NCBI RefSeq assembly: GCF_030766935.1
Contig: NZ_JASERL010000004.1
Span: forward strand, 649,039 to 713,038
From: Streptomyces sp. KL109B
GTDB taxonomy: Bacteria; Actinomycetota; Actinomycetes; Streptomycetales; Streptomycetaceae
DNA length: 64,000 bases
Direction of reading: 5' to 3'
The notes beneath the pieces are model-generated. The model was not told the DNA's origin and searched no databases. It saw only the letters and a list, made by a program, of their open reading frames with translations. Of this stretch, positions 32,736 through 42,290 are shown piece after piece. Position 1 is the stretch's first letter; the number at the start of each line of letters is the position of its first letter. The translations under genes and the position numbers were made by a program.

Positions 32736-35700
32736 CTACGAGTGCGTGCGCAGCAGCGTCCGCATCGTCCGCATGGCGACCGAGAGGTTCGCCAGGTCGA
32801 AGGAGTCCGAGCCCTGGATCTCCTCCAGGGTCGAGCGGGCGCGGCCGAGGATCGCCGCGTTCTTCTCCTCCCACGCCTTGAACCGCTGCTCCGGCGTGGA
32901 CGTGCCGTTGCCCGCCGCCAGTACGTCGGCGGTGAGCGCGGCGTGGGCCGCGTACAGGTCCTCGCGGATGGAGGCGCGGGCCATCGACTGCCAGCGGTCG
33001 GAGCGCGGGAGTTCGATGATCCGGTCCATCAGCCGGGTGATGGAGAGGCGGTCGGCGAGGTCGTAGTAGACCTCGGCGACGGCCAGGGCGTCCTTGCCCG
33101 TGCGGTCGGCGATCTGGACGATGTCGAGCGTCGGGAAGGCGGACGAGAATCCGGCGACGCGTTCCGCCAGCTCCTCCGGGACCCCGGCCTCCGCCAGTTC
33201 GTCGAGGATGCCCTGGTACCACTCGGCGTCGGCGCCGCGCAGCATCTTCGGCAGCTCGGCCCAGACCTTGGTGACGTCCTCCTTGAAGAAGTCGATGGTC
33301 TCGGCGAGCTGGAGCGGCTGGGGGCGGTTGTTGAGGAGCCAGCGGGTGCCGCGTTCGACGAGGCGGCGCGAGTGGAGCCGGATCCGGGTCTGGACGTCGG
33401 CGGCCACGACGTTGTCGAGTGCCTCGACCGCGTCCCAGACCTCGCCGAGGCCGAAGATTTCGCGCGCGGCGAGCTGCGCCCGCACGATCTCCTCAAGGGA
33501 CGCGCCCGTCTCCTCACGGAGGCGGTGCAGGAACGTCGAACCGCCCGTGTTCACCGTGTCGTTGACGAGGACCGTCGTGATGATCTCGCGGCGCAGCGCG
33601 TGCCCGTCGATCGCGTCCGCGTACTTCTCGCGCAGCGGCTGCGGGAAGTAGGCGTGCAGGAGGCGGCGCAGATACGCGTCGTCCGGCAGCGTCGTCTGGA
33701 TCAGCTCGTCGGAGGCCGTGATCTTCGTGTACGCGAAGAGGACGGCCAGCTCCGGCTGGCTCAGGCCGCGCCCGGAGTTGAGCAGTTCACGGATCTGCCG
33801 GTCGTTCGGCAGGAACTCGAGGCCCCGGTCGAGGTGGCCCTGCTTGCCGAGGCGGCGCATGAACCGCTGGTGGGCGTGGAGCAGGGAAGGCGCCTGGGCG
33901 CAGGAGTTGGCCAGCGCCGTGTTCTGCGCGTAGTTGTTGCGCAGCACCAGGTGGCCGACCTCGTCGGTCATGGCGGCGAGCAGCTTGTTGCGCTGCTTGA
34001 CGGTCATGTCGCCGTCCGACACCAGGCCGTTGAGGAGGATCTTGATGTTGACCTCGACGTCCGAGGTGTTGACGCCGGCGCTGTTGTCGATGGCGTCGGT
34101 GTTCACGCGGCCGCCGCCGCGGGCGAACTCGATGCGGCCCAGTTGGGTCGCGCCGAGGTTGCCGCCCTCGCCGATGACCCGGGCGCGCACGTCCTTGCCG
34201 TCGACGCGGATCGGGTCGTTGGCCTTGTCGCCGACGTCCGCGTTCGACTCGACCGAGGACTTGACGTACGTACCGATGCCGCCGTTCCACAGCAGGTCGA
34301 CCGGCGCCTGGAGGATGGCCTTCATCAGCTCGGCCGGGGTCATCTTGGCCTGGCCGGACTCGATGCCGAGGGCCTCGCGGATGTGGGCGTTGAGCTGGAT
34401 CGACTTGGCGGAGCGCGGGAAGATGCCGCCGCCCGCCGAGATCAGGTCCTTGTTGTAGTCGGCCCACGAGGAGCGCGGCAGCTCGAACATCCGGCGGCGC
34501 TCGGCGTAGCCGGTGGCCGCGTCCGGCTTCGGGTCGATGAAGATGTGCCGGTGGTCGAAGGCGGCGACGAGGCGGATGTGCTCGCTCAGCAGCATGCCGT
34601 TGCCGAACACGTCGCCGGACATGTCGCCGACGCCGACGACCGTGAAATCCTCGGACTGGGTGTCGACGCCCAGCTCCCGGAAGTGCCGCTTGACGGACTC
34701 CCAGGCGCCGCGCGCGGTGATACCCATGCCCTTGTGGTCGTAGCCGGCCGAGCCGCCGGAGGCGAACGCGTCACCGAGCCAGAAGTTGTACGACTCGGCG
34801 ACCTGGTTCGCGATGTCCGAGAACGACGCCGTGCCCTTGTCGGCCGCGACCACGAGGTACGTGTCGTCCTCGTCGTGCCGCACGACGTCGGCGGGCGGGA
34901 CCACTTCACCGGCGACCAGGTTGTCGGTGATGTCGAGGAGCGCCGAGATGAAGGTCTTGTACGACGCGATGCCCTCGGCCATCCAGGCGTCGCGGTCCAC
35001 GCTCGGGTCCGGCAGCTGCTTGGCGACGAAGCCGCCCTTGGCGCCGACCGGCACGATGACGGTGTTCTTCACCATCTGCGCCTTGACCAGGCCGAGGATC
35101 TCCGTACGGAAGTCCTCGCGCCGGTCCGACCAGCGCAGGCCACCGCGCGCGACCTTGCCGAAGCGCAGGTGCACGCCCTCGACGCGCGGCGAGTACACCC
35201 AGATCTCGTACGCGGGCCGGGGCTCGGGCAGGTCCGGGATGGCCTGCGGGTCGAGCTTCATGGAGACGTACGCGTGCGGCTTGCCGCCCTGCGCCTCCTG
35301 GAAGAAGTTCGTGCGCAGCGTCGCCTTGATGACGGTGAGGAAGGAGCGCAGGATGCGGTCCTCGTCGAGCGACGCGACCTGGTCGAGGGCGCCGTCGACC
35401 TCTTCGAGGAGGCCGTCGATCAGCTCGGTCCCGGCACGCTGCCGGTCCGGGGACATCCGCGCCTCGAACAGCGACACCAGCAGGCGCGTGGTGTGCACGT
35501 TCGTACGGAGGGTGTCCTCCATGTAGTCCTGGCTGAAAGTGGACCCCGCCTGGCGCAGGTACTTGGCGTACGCGCGCAGGACCATCGCCTGCCGCCAGCT
35601 CAGGCCGGCGCCGAGGACGAGCGAGTTGAAGCCGTCGTTCTCGGCGAGCCCGGTCCAGGTCGCGGCGAAGGCGTCCTGGAAGCGCTCGCGGCCGTCGGCG

Positions 35701-37676
35701 CCGAGGTCGTCGCCGTTGCCGTTCGCCGGCTGCGGCATGCGCAGGCCGAAGTCGTAGATCCACGCGGTCTTGCGGTCGCTGCAGCGCAGCTCGTACGGGC
35801 GCTCGTCGGTGACCTCGACGCCCAGGCGCTGGAGCACCGGCAGGACGGCGGAGAGGGAGACGGGCGCGCCGATCCGGTAGATCTTGAAGCGGCGCTCGCC
35901 GGGGGCCGCGCCCACCGGCTCGTACAGGGAGAGCGCGAAGTCCTGCTGGTCCTGGGCGAGTTGCTCCAGGTGGACGAGGTCGGCGACGGCGGCGCGCGGC
36001 GAGTGGTCGGCCTTGTAGCCCTCGGGGAACGCGTGCCCGTAGCGGCGCAGCAGTTCGGCGGCGCGCTCCTCGCCGCACTCGGCGTTCAGCGCCTCCCCGA
36101 AGCCGTCGGCCCAGGAGCGGGCGGCCTCGACGAGGCGGGCCTCGATGCGGTCCTTGTCGGCGTCGGAGAGCTCCGGCAGTTCGGTGCCGGGCGCGACGCG
36201 GACGACGAAGTGCAGCCGGGAGAGGATCGACTCGGTGTTCCAGGCGGTGAAGTCGACGCTGGTGCCGCCGAGCTCCTCCTTCAGGATGTCGATGATCCGC
36301 AGCCGTACGCCGGTGGTGTAGCGGTCGCGCGGCAGGTAGACGAGGGCCGAGTAGTAGCGGCCGTACTCGTCCTGGCGCAGGTAGAGCCGAAGGCGGCGGC
36401 GCTCCTGGAGGTAGAGGACGCTCGTCACGATGGAGCGCAGTTCGTCGGCCGGCGTCTGGAACAGCTCGTCGCGCGGGTACGTCTCCAGGATCTGGAGCAG
36501 GTCGCGGCCGTCGTGGCTGTTGGGCGAGAACCCGGCGCCCTTGAGGACTTCCTGGACCTTGCGGCGGATGACCGGGACGCGGCGCACGGACTCGGTGTAC
36601 GCGGCGGAGGAGAACAGGCCGAGGAAGCGGCGCTCGCCGACGACATTGCCCTCGGCGTCGAACTTCTTCACGCCGACGTAGTCGAGGTAGCTCGGCCGGT
36701 GCACGGTGGCGCGGCTGTTGGCCTTGGTGAGGACCAGCAGGCGGTGCTCGCGGGCCTTGGCGCGGGCGTCGGCGGGGAGCCGGTTGAAGGACGGGGACAC
36801 CGGGTGGTGCTCGTCGCGCTCGTGGTGCGGGTCGGAGCGCAGGATGCCGAGTCCGGTGCCGGGCACGGCGGCGAGCGAGTCGTCCTCGGAGAGGTTGTAC
36901 TCGCGGTAGCCGAGGAACGTGAAGTGGTCGGCGGACAGCCAGCGAAGCAGCTCGCGGGCCTCCTCGACCTCCTGGTCTGGCAGGTCACCGGCGGTCGGCT
37001 CGGTCGGCAGCTCCTCGGCGATGCGCAGCGCCGAGTCCCGCATCTTCTCCCAGTCCTCGACGCACTCCCGTACGTCGGACAGGATGCGCAGCAGGTCGGA
37101 GGTGATCTGCTTGAGGTCCGCGCGGTCGGTCTCGCGGTCCATCTCGACGTGGATCCACGACTCGGTGAGGACGTCGTGGCCCTCGGCGGAGGCGCCGTCG
37201 GGCAGCACTTCGAGCAGCTTGCCGGTGACATCGCGCCGGACGGTGACCTGCGGGTGGATGACGACGTGGATGCCGCGGCCCTGCCGGGACAGCTCGTTCG
37301 TCACGGAGTCGACCAGGAACGGCATGTCGTCGGTGACGACCTCGACGACGGAGTGGCTGCACGTCCAGCCGTTCTCCTCGACGGTCGGGGTGTGCACCTT
37401 CACGTTGGCGGTGCCCTGCGGGCGGTTCTCCGCGAGGCGGTAGTGCGAGTGTGCGGCGCCGAAGATGTCGACCGGGTCGCGGTCGCTCAGGTCCTCCGGT
37501 GCGGTGTGCAGGTAGTAACGCTGGAGGAACGCGAGCACGCCATCGATGTTGTCGGTGGCCTTCGTGCCCTCGCCCGTAGCCCCAGTGGGTAGGTTCCCCC
37601 CTACCGGGCTGTTCTCAGCTACCCGGGCGGCCCTGGTGAGCAGCTCGGCTTTGGCTTCGTCCAGCTTGGTCTGCAT
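32736..37676 (-). CDS. gdh: NAD-specific glutamate dehydrogenase, 180-kDa class
   Basis: A 1646-residue enzyme that deaminates glutamate to 2-oxoglutarate and ammonia with NAD. This length is diagnostic of the large GDH class first described in Streptomyces. The long N-terminal part (about 1-700) is the regulatory, ACT-containing region. The catalytic core includes VARGGLRWSDR (about 845) and VPVGAKGGFVAKQL, and GEGGNLGATQLGRIEFARGG lies in the NAD domain. The C-terminal helical region (about 1250-1646) is complete. It is monocistronic between a terminator and a structured leader region. No frameshift or missing domain is seen. Confidence 0.97.
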   Translation of the reverse strand: MQTKLDEAKAELLTRAARVAENSPVGGNLPTGATGEGTKATDNIDGVLAFLQRYYLHTAPEDLSDRDPVDIFGAAHSHYRLAENRPQGTANVKVHTPTVEENGWTCSHSVVEVVTDDMPFLVDSVTNELSRQGRGIHVVIHPQVTVRRDVTGKLLEVLPDGASAEGHDVLTESWIHVEMDRETDRADLKQITSDLLRILSDVRECVEDWEKMRDSALRIAEELPTEPTAGDLPDQEVEEARELLRWLSADHFTFLGYREYNLSEDDSLAAVPGTGLGILRSDPHHERDEHHPVSPSFNRLPADARAKAREHRLLVLTKANSRATVHRPSYLDYVGVKKFDAEGNVVGERRFLGLFSSAAYTESVRRVPVIRRKVQEVLKGAGFSPNSHDGRDLLQILETYPRDELFQTPADELRSIVTSVLYLQERRRLRLYLRQDEYGRYYSALVYLPRDRYTTGVRLRIIDILKEELGGTSVDFTAWNTESILSRLHFVVRVAPGTELPELSDADKDRIEARLVEAARSWADGFGEALNAECGEERAAELLRRYGHAFPEGYKADHSPRAAVADLVHLEQLAQDQQDFALSLYEPVGAAPGERRFKIYRIGAPVSLSAVLPVLQRLGVEVTDERPYELRCSDRKTAWIYDFGLRMPQPANGNGDDLGADGRERFQDAFAATWTGLAENDGFNSLVLGAGLSWRQAMVLRAYAKYLRQAGSTFSQDYMEDTLRTNVHTTRLLVSLFEARMSPDRQRAGTELIDGLLEEVDGALDQVASLDEDRILRSFLTVIKATLRTNFFQEAQGGKPHAYVSMKLDPQAIPDLPEPRPAYEIWVYSPRVEGVHLRFGKVARGGLRWSDRREDFRTEILGLVKAQMVKNTVIVPVGAKGGFVAKQLPDPSVDRDAWMAEGIASYKTFISALLDITDNLVAGEVVPPADVVRHDEDDTYLVVAADKGTASFSDIANQVAESYNFWLGDAFASGGSAGYDHKGMGITARGAWESVKRHFRELGVDTQSEDFTVVGVGDMSGDVFGNGMLLSEHIRLVAAFDHRHIFIDPKPDAATGYAERRRMFELPRSSWADYNKDLISAGGGIFPRSAKSIQLNAHIREALGIESGQAKMTPAELMKAILQAPVDLLWNGGIGTYVKSSVESNADVGDKANDPIRVDGKDVRARVIGEGGNLGATQLGRIEFARGGGRVNTDAIDNSAGVNTSDVEVNIKILLNGLVSDGDMTVKQRNKLLAAMTDEVGHLVLRNNYAQNTALANSCAQAPSLLHAHQRFMRRLGKQGHLDRGLEFLPNDRQIRELLNSGRGLSQPELAVLFAYTKITASDELIQTTLPDDAYLRRLLHAYFPQPLREKYADAIDGHALRREIITTVLVNDTVNTGGSTFLHRLREETGASLEEIVRAQLAAREIFGLGEVWDAVEALDNVVAADVQTRIRLHSRRLVERGTRWLLNNRPQPLQLAETIDFFKEDVTKVWAELPKMLRGADAEWYQGILDELAEAGVPEELAERVAGFSSAFPTLDIVQIADRTGKDALAVAEVYYDLADRLSITRLMDRIIELPRSDRWQSMARASIREDLYAAHAALTADVLAAGNGTSTPEQRFKAWEEKNAAILGRARSTLEEIQGSDSFDLANLSVAMRTMRTLLRTHS

Positions 37677-38141
37677 TGTCCTCTGGCTCCTGTCGCGCGC
37701 CGTTGCGAGACGTAGATGTGGCGTAGATGAATCGCTCGGCCTGGCGTCTCGACGCGGGGTGTCCGGTCTGAGACGACGTTATGCCGGGATGGGAGAAGAG
37801 CGGACGACAATGCGCCGTTTTCAACGAAAAGGCCATCCGCCCGAAATGATCAGCGGCTGAGCGCCGGGCACGGCCGCTGCTGTGGCAGGCCGTGAGCTCC
37901 CGGCGCGGGCAGGGGGCGACGATGCCCCCGCGAGATATCGCGCTGATCACGGGACCCAGGCTATCGCTCTCCAAGGGGGCATCGTCATGAGCCGTATGTG
38001 TACAAAACAAGCGGTGGAACTTTGACACTCTGCACAGAACCCCTGAACCCCTTGCGTAGTACGGGCTCTTGCCAGCGGAGCCGCGTGGGGACACGTTGAA
38101 CTGACGACACGGCGGAATCCGGCGAGGGGAGTGTGTGACCA
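37677..38141. promoter_or_regulatory. Divergent gdh/PfpI region with two large inverted repeats
   Basis: This 465-bp gap holds two structures. At 37861-37906, gcgccggg and cacggcc pair with ggccgtg and cccggcgc around a 12-nt loop and a 4-nt bulge. At 37918-37929 and 37975-37986, 12-bp perfect arms (gacgatgccccc / gggggcatcgtc) enclose 45 nt. A TTGACA at about 38022 has no good -10 partner at 17 nt. The structures could be a leader, an attenuator or a small RNA. No coding frame looks real. Confidence 0.55.
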
Positions 38142-38711
38142 ATGGCACCCAAAATCCTGATCGTCACCGGCGACGCGGCGGAGTCGCTGGAGGTCCTGTA
38201 CCCGTACCAGCGGCTGCGCGAGGAGGGCTACGAGGTCGACATCGCGGCCCCCACCCGCAAGAAGCTCCAGTTCGTGGTGCACGACTTCGAGCCCGGCTTC
38301 GACACGTACACGGAGAAGCCCGGCTACACCTGGCCCGCCGACCTGGCGTTCTCCGAAGTCGATCCGGGCCAGTACGCCGCACTGGTGATCCCGGGCGGCC
38401 GGGCGCCGGAGTACCTGCGCGCCGACGCGGAACTCCGCAAGATCATCAAGTCCTTCTTCGACACCGACCGCCCCGTCGCACAGATCTGTCACGGCCCGCT
38501 CCTGACGGCGGCGGTGGACGCCCTGCGCGGCCGGCGCGTCACGGCTTACCCGGCGCTCGAACCGGACATGCAGTCGGCGGGCGCGACCTTCCAGGACGCG
38601 GAGGCCGTCGTCGACGGCACCCTGGTCTCCGCCCGCGCCTGGCCGGACCACTCGATGTGGATGCGGGAGTTCCTTACGGTGCTGCGCGCGAAGGCACCCG
38701 CGGTGGGCTGA
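38142..38711 (+). CDS. DJ-1/PfpI-family protein
   Basis: A 189-residue class I amidotransferase-like protein. The nucleophile elbow is QICHGPLL with C116 followed by H117, and the acidic partner E18 lies in AESLEVLYPY, as in PfpI proteases and DJ-1 deglycases. Its precise role (protease, glyoxalase or deglycase) is unknown. It diverges from gdh. GGGGAG stands about 12 nt before the ATG. Confidence 0.9.
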   Translation: MAPKILIVTGDAAESLEVLYPYQRLREEGYEVDIAAPTRKKLQFVVHDFEPGFDTYTEKPGYTWPADLAFSEVDPGQYAALVIPGGRAPEYLRADAELRKIIKSFFDTDRPVAQICHGPLLTAAVDALRGRRVTAYPALEPDMQSAGATFQDAEAVVDGTLVSARAWPDHSMWMREFLTVLRAKAPAVG

Positions 38712-39077
38712 GGCGGCGGACTGAGAGGTGCGGTGGCTGCCCCGCCGACGAGGGCAGCCACCGAAACGCGCGCCGTTCCGCACGCGGCGGCGACGAGGGG
38801 CCGATGCCACGACAGCCGTGGGGAGTTGACCATTGCCGTCCGGCCCCCTGCCGCGCTTTACGCCCGGAACACGCGACACCCGTACACCCTGCCGCGCCCG
38901 CCGGGGCCCCGACATCGGTATTGGCGGGGAGCGGTATACGCATATGGGCGTAGGGGCGGGGATCCGTATACCTACATGTCAGTTGACCATCAAGCGGCGG
39001 CTGGCCACCTTCAAGCCCCTGCGGCGATTGAGCAGCGGGGTCCGGGGCAGCGCCCCGCGACCGCAACCCCTCACCGG
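38712..39077. other. Convergent intergenic region with dispersed repeat
   Basis: 366 bp between the PfpI gene and the LuxR regulator stop. It holds an 8-bp inverted repeat ggtatacg (38933-38940) / cgtatacc (38965-38972) and the repeat copy at 39012-39058. I see no gene. Confidence 0.6.
39012..39058 (+). repeat. Dispersed Streptomyces intergenic repeat, copy 3
   Basis: Identical to the 24182 copy for its first 37 bases, then diverging in the terminal hairpin (ggggcagcgcccc). Confidence 0.85.
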
Positions 39078-41393
39078 CTACACCCGATCCGCCCGCTCCC
39101 CGGCGGAGCCAGACGCGATCGACGGAATCTCCGTCCTCGACCCCACCCCCAACTTCGCCAAAATATGCTCCACATGCGCATCCGCGGTCCGCTTCGAAAT
39201 CACCAACCGCTCCGCGATCTCCCGGTTCGACAACCCCTCCGCCACCAGCACCGCGACCTCCCGCTCCCGCCGGGTCAGCGCATCCACCCCACCCCCACGC
39301 GCCGCAGGCCCCGGCACCGCCACCGGCGCGGGCGCATCGGCCCCCGCCCGCACCGCCTCCAGCACCCGCGACCCCGAAAGCCGCGCCCCCACCTCCCACC
39401 ACCGCCGGAACTCGTCCGCCCCCAGCGCCCCCCGCACGGCCGCCCGCACCGCCTCCTGCTCCTCGAACAGCGACGGCAGCATCCCCACCGGGTCCCCGCC
39501 CCCGAGCCGCCGCGCGTTCTCCGCGTACCCAAGGAGCCACGCCGCCCGCACATGCCGCTTCTCGCGCGCGGCGGACCACGCGAGCCCGAGGCAGCACAGC
39601 GCCGCGATCAGCACCTCGTCGATTTCGGCGGCGGCCTCCAGGCCCCGGCACAGCGAGGCGACGGCGCCCTCCCGCTCCCCGGCGAGCCAGCGGATCAGGC
39701 CCTGCACCATGAGCGTGGACGCGAGCAGCTGCCGCTCCCCCGTGCCCTCCAGGTAGGCGAGCCCCGTACGGCACAGGTCGAGCGCGCCGTCCGTGTCCCC
39801 GAGTACGCCGAGCAGCAGCGCCCCTTCGTAGTGGATGACGCCGATGCCGAGCCCGTCGCCTCGCGCCACGAGCCGCTGCCGCGCGCCCTCCAGCGCTTCG
39901 AGCCCGTCCGGCTCCCCGCACAGCGCGCCGAGCCCGCCCAGATACGCCTCGCAGAACAGCTCCACCCGGTCGTTCCCCGAGCGGCGGGAGATGTCCACAG
40001 CCCGGTGGAAAAGTTCGAGCGCGCCCGGCAGATCGCCCCGCCACACCGAGAACAGGGCGATCATGAACCAGCCCCAGGCCTGCTCCTGCCCCACCTCGTC
40101 GAGGAGCGCGAGCCCCTTCTCGATCCAGTAGCGCCCCTCGGAGAGCAGCCCGACCGCCCGCCAGTACGGCCCGAGCTGCGCCGCGAACCACAGCCCCGCG
40201 GCCACCGACTCGGGGCTCCCGCTCCGGTACGCGTACTCCAGCGCGGCCCGCACATCGGCCTGCGCCGCGCGCAGCACCCGGTAGTGGCCGACCTGCTCGG
40301 ACGTCAGGAAGCTGTCCCAGTAGCGCTGCCCGAGCTCCCGGTGGTACGCGGAGTGCCGCTGCCGCACCGCGTCCGCCTGCCCCGTCTCCTCCAGCCATTC
40401 GGCGCCGTACTCACGGATGGTGTCGAGCATCCGGTACCGGCTGCCGTTCTCCCCGATCCGCTGCACGACGGACTTGTCGACGAGCCCGATGAGCTGTTCG
40501 AGCACATCACCGCCCGCCAACTCCCCTCCCGCGCCCACGACTTCGGCGGCGGCCAGCTCGAAGGACCCGGCGAAGACGGAGAGCCGCGCCCACAGCAGCC
40601 GCTCCTCGGGCGTGCACAGCTCGTGCGACCAGCCGATGGCCGTACGCAGCGTCTGGTGCCGGGTCAGCGCGGTGCGCCGGCCGCCGGTGAGCACTTCGAA
40701 GCGCTGCCCGAGCCGCTGCACGAGGTGTTCGAGCGGCACCGCCCGCAGCCGCACCGCGGCCAGCTCGATGGCGAGCGGAATGCCGTCCAAACGCCGTGCG
40801 AGCGCCGCGAGTTGCTCCCGGTTCGCCTCGTCCACGGCGAAGCCGGGCACCACGGCGGAGGCCCGCTGCACGAACAGTTCGAGCGCGTCGTCGGGGGCGA
40901 GCGGCGCGATGGCGCAGCAGCGCTCCCCCGGCACGTCGAGCGGCTGCCTGCTGGTGGCGAGCACATGGACGCCCGCGGCCTCCCGCAGCAGTACGTCGGT
41001 GAGCATGGCGCAGGCGTCGACCAGGTGCTCGCACGTGTCGAGGACGATGAGCAGCCGCCGCTCCCGAAGGTGCGCGACGACGGCGTCGAGCGGCTCCATG
41101 CCCGCCTGTTCGGGCAGTTCGAGCACGGCCGCGAGCGTCACGGGGATCAACTCCGGGTCGCGCAGGGCGCTCAGCTCGACGAGCCACACCCCGTCCGGGA
41201 ACCGCTCGGCCGCGCCGGCCGCGGCCCGCAGCGCCGTACGGCTCTTGCCCACTCCGCCGGGGCCCACGAGGGTCACGAGGCGGGAGCGCTCGAACCCGGC
41301 CCGCACCTCGGCCAGTTCGGCCGCCCTGCCGACGAATGTGGTGACCTCTACGGGGAGTTGACCGCCCCGCCGCTGACCGAACCCGAACCCCAT
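39078..41393 (-). CDS. LuxR-type STAND transcriptional regulator
   Basis: A 771-residue regulator. The N-terminal ATPase has the FVGRAAEL linker and P-loop LVGPGGVGKSRTAL (K50), then IVLDTCEHLVDA and LATSRQPL. A helical/TPR-like middle (about 330-620) follows. The C-terminal LuxR helix-turn-helix (LTRREREVAVLVAEGLSNRE, then IAERLVISKRTADAHVEHIL) closes the protein at about 700-755. The start at 41393 has GGGGCGAGAG upstream; an ATG at 41411 is an alternative. The promoter region carries 14-bp direct repeats at 41499. The target genes and inducing signal are unknown. Confidence 0.92.
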   Translation of the reverse strand: MGFGFGQRRGGQLPVEVTTFVGRAAELAEVRAGFERSRLVTLVGPGGVGKSRTALRAAAGAAERFPDGVWLVELSALRDPELIPVTLAAVLELPEQAGMEPLDAVVAHLRERRLLIVLDTCEHLVDACAMLTDVLLREAAGVHVLATSRQPLDVPGERCCAIAPLAPDDALELFVQRASAVVPGFAVDEANREQLAALARRLDGIPLAIELAAVRLRAVPLEHLVQRLGQRFEVLTGGRRTALTRHQTLRTAIGWSHELCTPEERLLWARLSVFAGSFELAAAEVVGAGGELAGGDVLEQLIGLVDKSVVQRIGENGSRYRMLDTIREYGAEWLEETGQADAVRQRHSAYHRELGQRYWDSFLTSEQVGHYRVLRAAQADVRAALEYAYRSGSPESVAAGLWFAAQLGPYWRAVGLLSEGRYWIEKGLALLDEVGQEQAWGWFMIALFSVWRGDLPGALELFHRAVDISRRSGNDRVELFCEAYLGGLGALCGEPDGLEALEGARQRLVARGDGLGIGVIHYEGALLLGVLGDTDGALDLCRTGLAYLEGTGERQLLASTLMVQGLIRWLAGEREGAVASLCRGLEAAAEIDEVLIAALCCLGLAWSAAREKRHVRAAWLLGYAENARRLGGGDPVGMLPSLFEEQEAVRAAVRGALGADEFRRWWEVGARLSGSRVLEAVRAGADAPAPVAVPGPAARGGGVDALTRREREVAVLVAEGLSNREIAERLVISKRTADAHVEHILAKLGVGSRTEIPSIASGSAGERADRV

Positions 41394-41498
41394 GGCTCTC
41401 GCCCCTGTCACATCGCCGCGCCAGTGATCCCAGCACAGAGTACGCAGTTGACAGCGGAGCGTGAACTGACTCCGTGCAAAAGACAGCGGATTCGGAGC

Positions 41499-41568
41499 GG
41501 TTGACCGCTTGCGGTTGACCGTCCCTGGTTGACCGCCTCTGGTTGACCGCTTCCGGCTTACGGCTTCC
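41499..41568. repeat. 14-bp iterons upstream of the LuxR-STAND gene
   Basis: Four exact-length units start at 41499, 41513, 41527 and 41541, all with ggttgaccg, followed by a fifth diverged unit (ggcttacggcttcc). They lie about 106-175 bp upstream of the start codon, beside the stop of the HAD gene. Confidence 0.85.
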
Positions 41569-41584
41569 GGGCGGCGGGTCCGCC

Positions 41585-42256
41585 TCAGGCCGCCGCGGCC
41601 ATCCGCTCAGCCTCGCGCACCGCGTCCGCCAAAGAGTCGACGACGGGCGCGCCCACCCCTTCGAGGCTGGCCCTGCTGTGCGAGCCACCGGTGTAGAGCA
41701 CGGCTTGCGCGCCCGCGGCGAGCGCGGCCACCGCGTCGTCGGCGGCGTCGCCGATGACCACGGTCCGCTCCGGGGCCACACCGTCGAGCACGCCGAGGTG
41801 GCGCACCATGTGCTCGGCCTTGCTGCCGCCGGAGGGCCCGGTCCGTCCGTCGACGCGCACGAACCGCTCGGCGATCCCGAACCGCCGTACCAGCGGCATG
41901 AGTTCCTCGTGCCCGTACATGCTGAGGATGGACTGGCTGCGCCCGGAGTCCTGCCAGCCGGCGAGCAGCCGCTCGACCCCCTCGGCGAGCCCGCAGTCGC
42001 GCGCGTGCCGCGCGTAGTGCTCGTGGAACGCCCCGTCCATCTCGGCCCACTCGTCCTCGGTGGGCAGCCGGCCCATCAGCCGCTCGTAGAACTTCGGGAT
42101 CGGTATGCAGTACAGCTCGCGGTACTTCTCCAGCGTGATCGGCGCGAGTCCGACGGCGGCGAAGGCGGCGTTGCTGGCGCGTATGACGGCGTCGATGTCG
42201 TGGAACAGCGTGCCGTTCCAGTCCCAGACGATGTGTGTGGCTGCGTGCTTCCCCAT
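41585..42256 (-). CDS. HAD-family hydrolase
   Basis: A 223-residue phosphoglycolate-phosphatase-like protein. Motif I reads VWDWNGTL, with nucleophile D12 but Asn at 14 where most phosphatases have the acid/base Asp. Motif II is in QSILSMYG, the motif III Lys in SGGSKAEHM, and motif IV is VVIGDAADDAVAA. The Asn substitution may lower phosphatase activity or mark a different reaction. It lies upstream of the LuxR-STAND gene on the same strand, with the iterons between. Confidence 0.88.
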   Translation of the reverse strand: MGKHAATHIVWDWNGTLFHDIDAVIRASNAAFAAVGLAPITLEKYRELYCIPIPKFYERLMGRLPTEDEWAEMDGAFHEHYARHARDCGLAEGVERLLAGWQDSGRSQSILSMYGHEELMPLVRRFGIAERFVRVDGRTGPSGGSKAEHMVRHLGVLDGVAPERTVVIGDAADDAVAALAAGAQAVLYTGGSHSRASLEGVGAPVVDSLADAVREAERMAAAA

Positions 42257-42290
42257 GCCAGGAACCTACCCGCCGCCTACGACAGTCCAG

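Noticed and set aside
32742..37592. 1616-codon open frame antisense to gdh
   Set aside because: High-GC third-position bias of the minus-strand gene leaves the opposite frame open; its translation is Val/Arg/Asp-rich with no domain.
38933..38972. Operator ggtatacg/cgtatacc for a nearby gene
   Set aside because: It lies between convergent gene ends, not in a promoter; the 8-bp arms may be chance.
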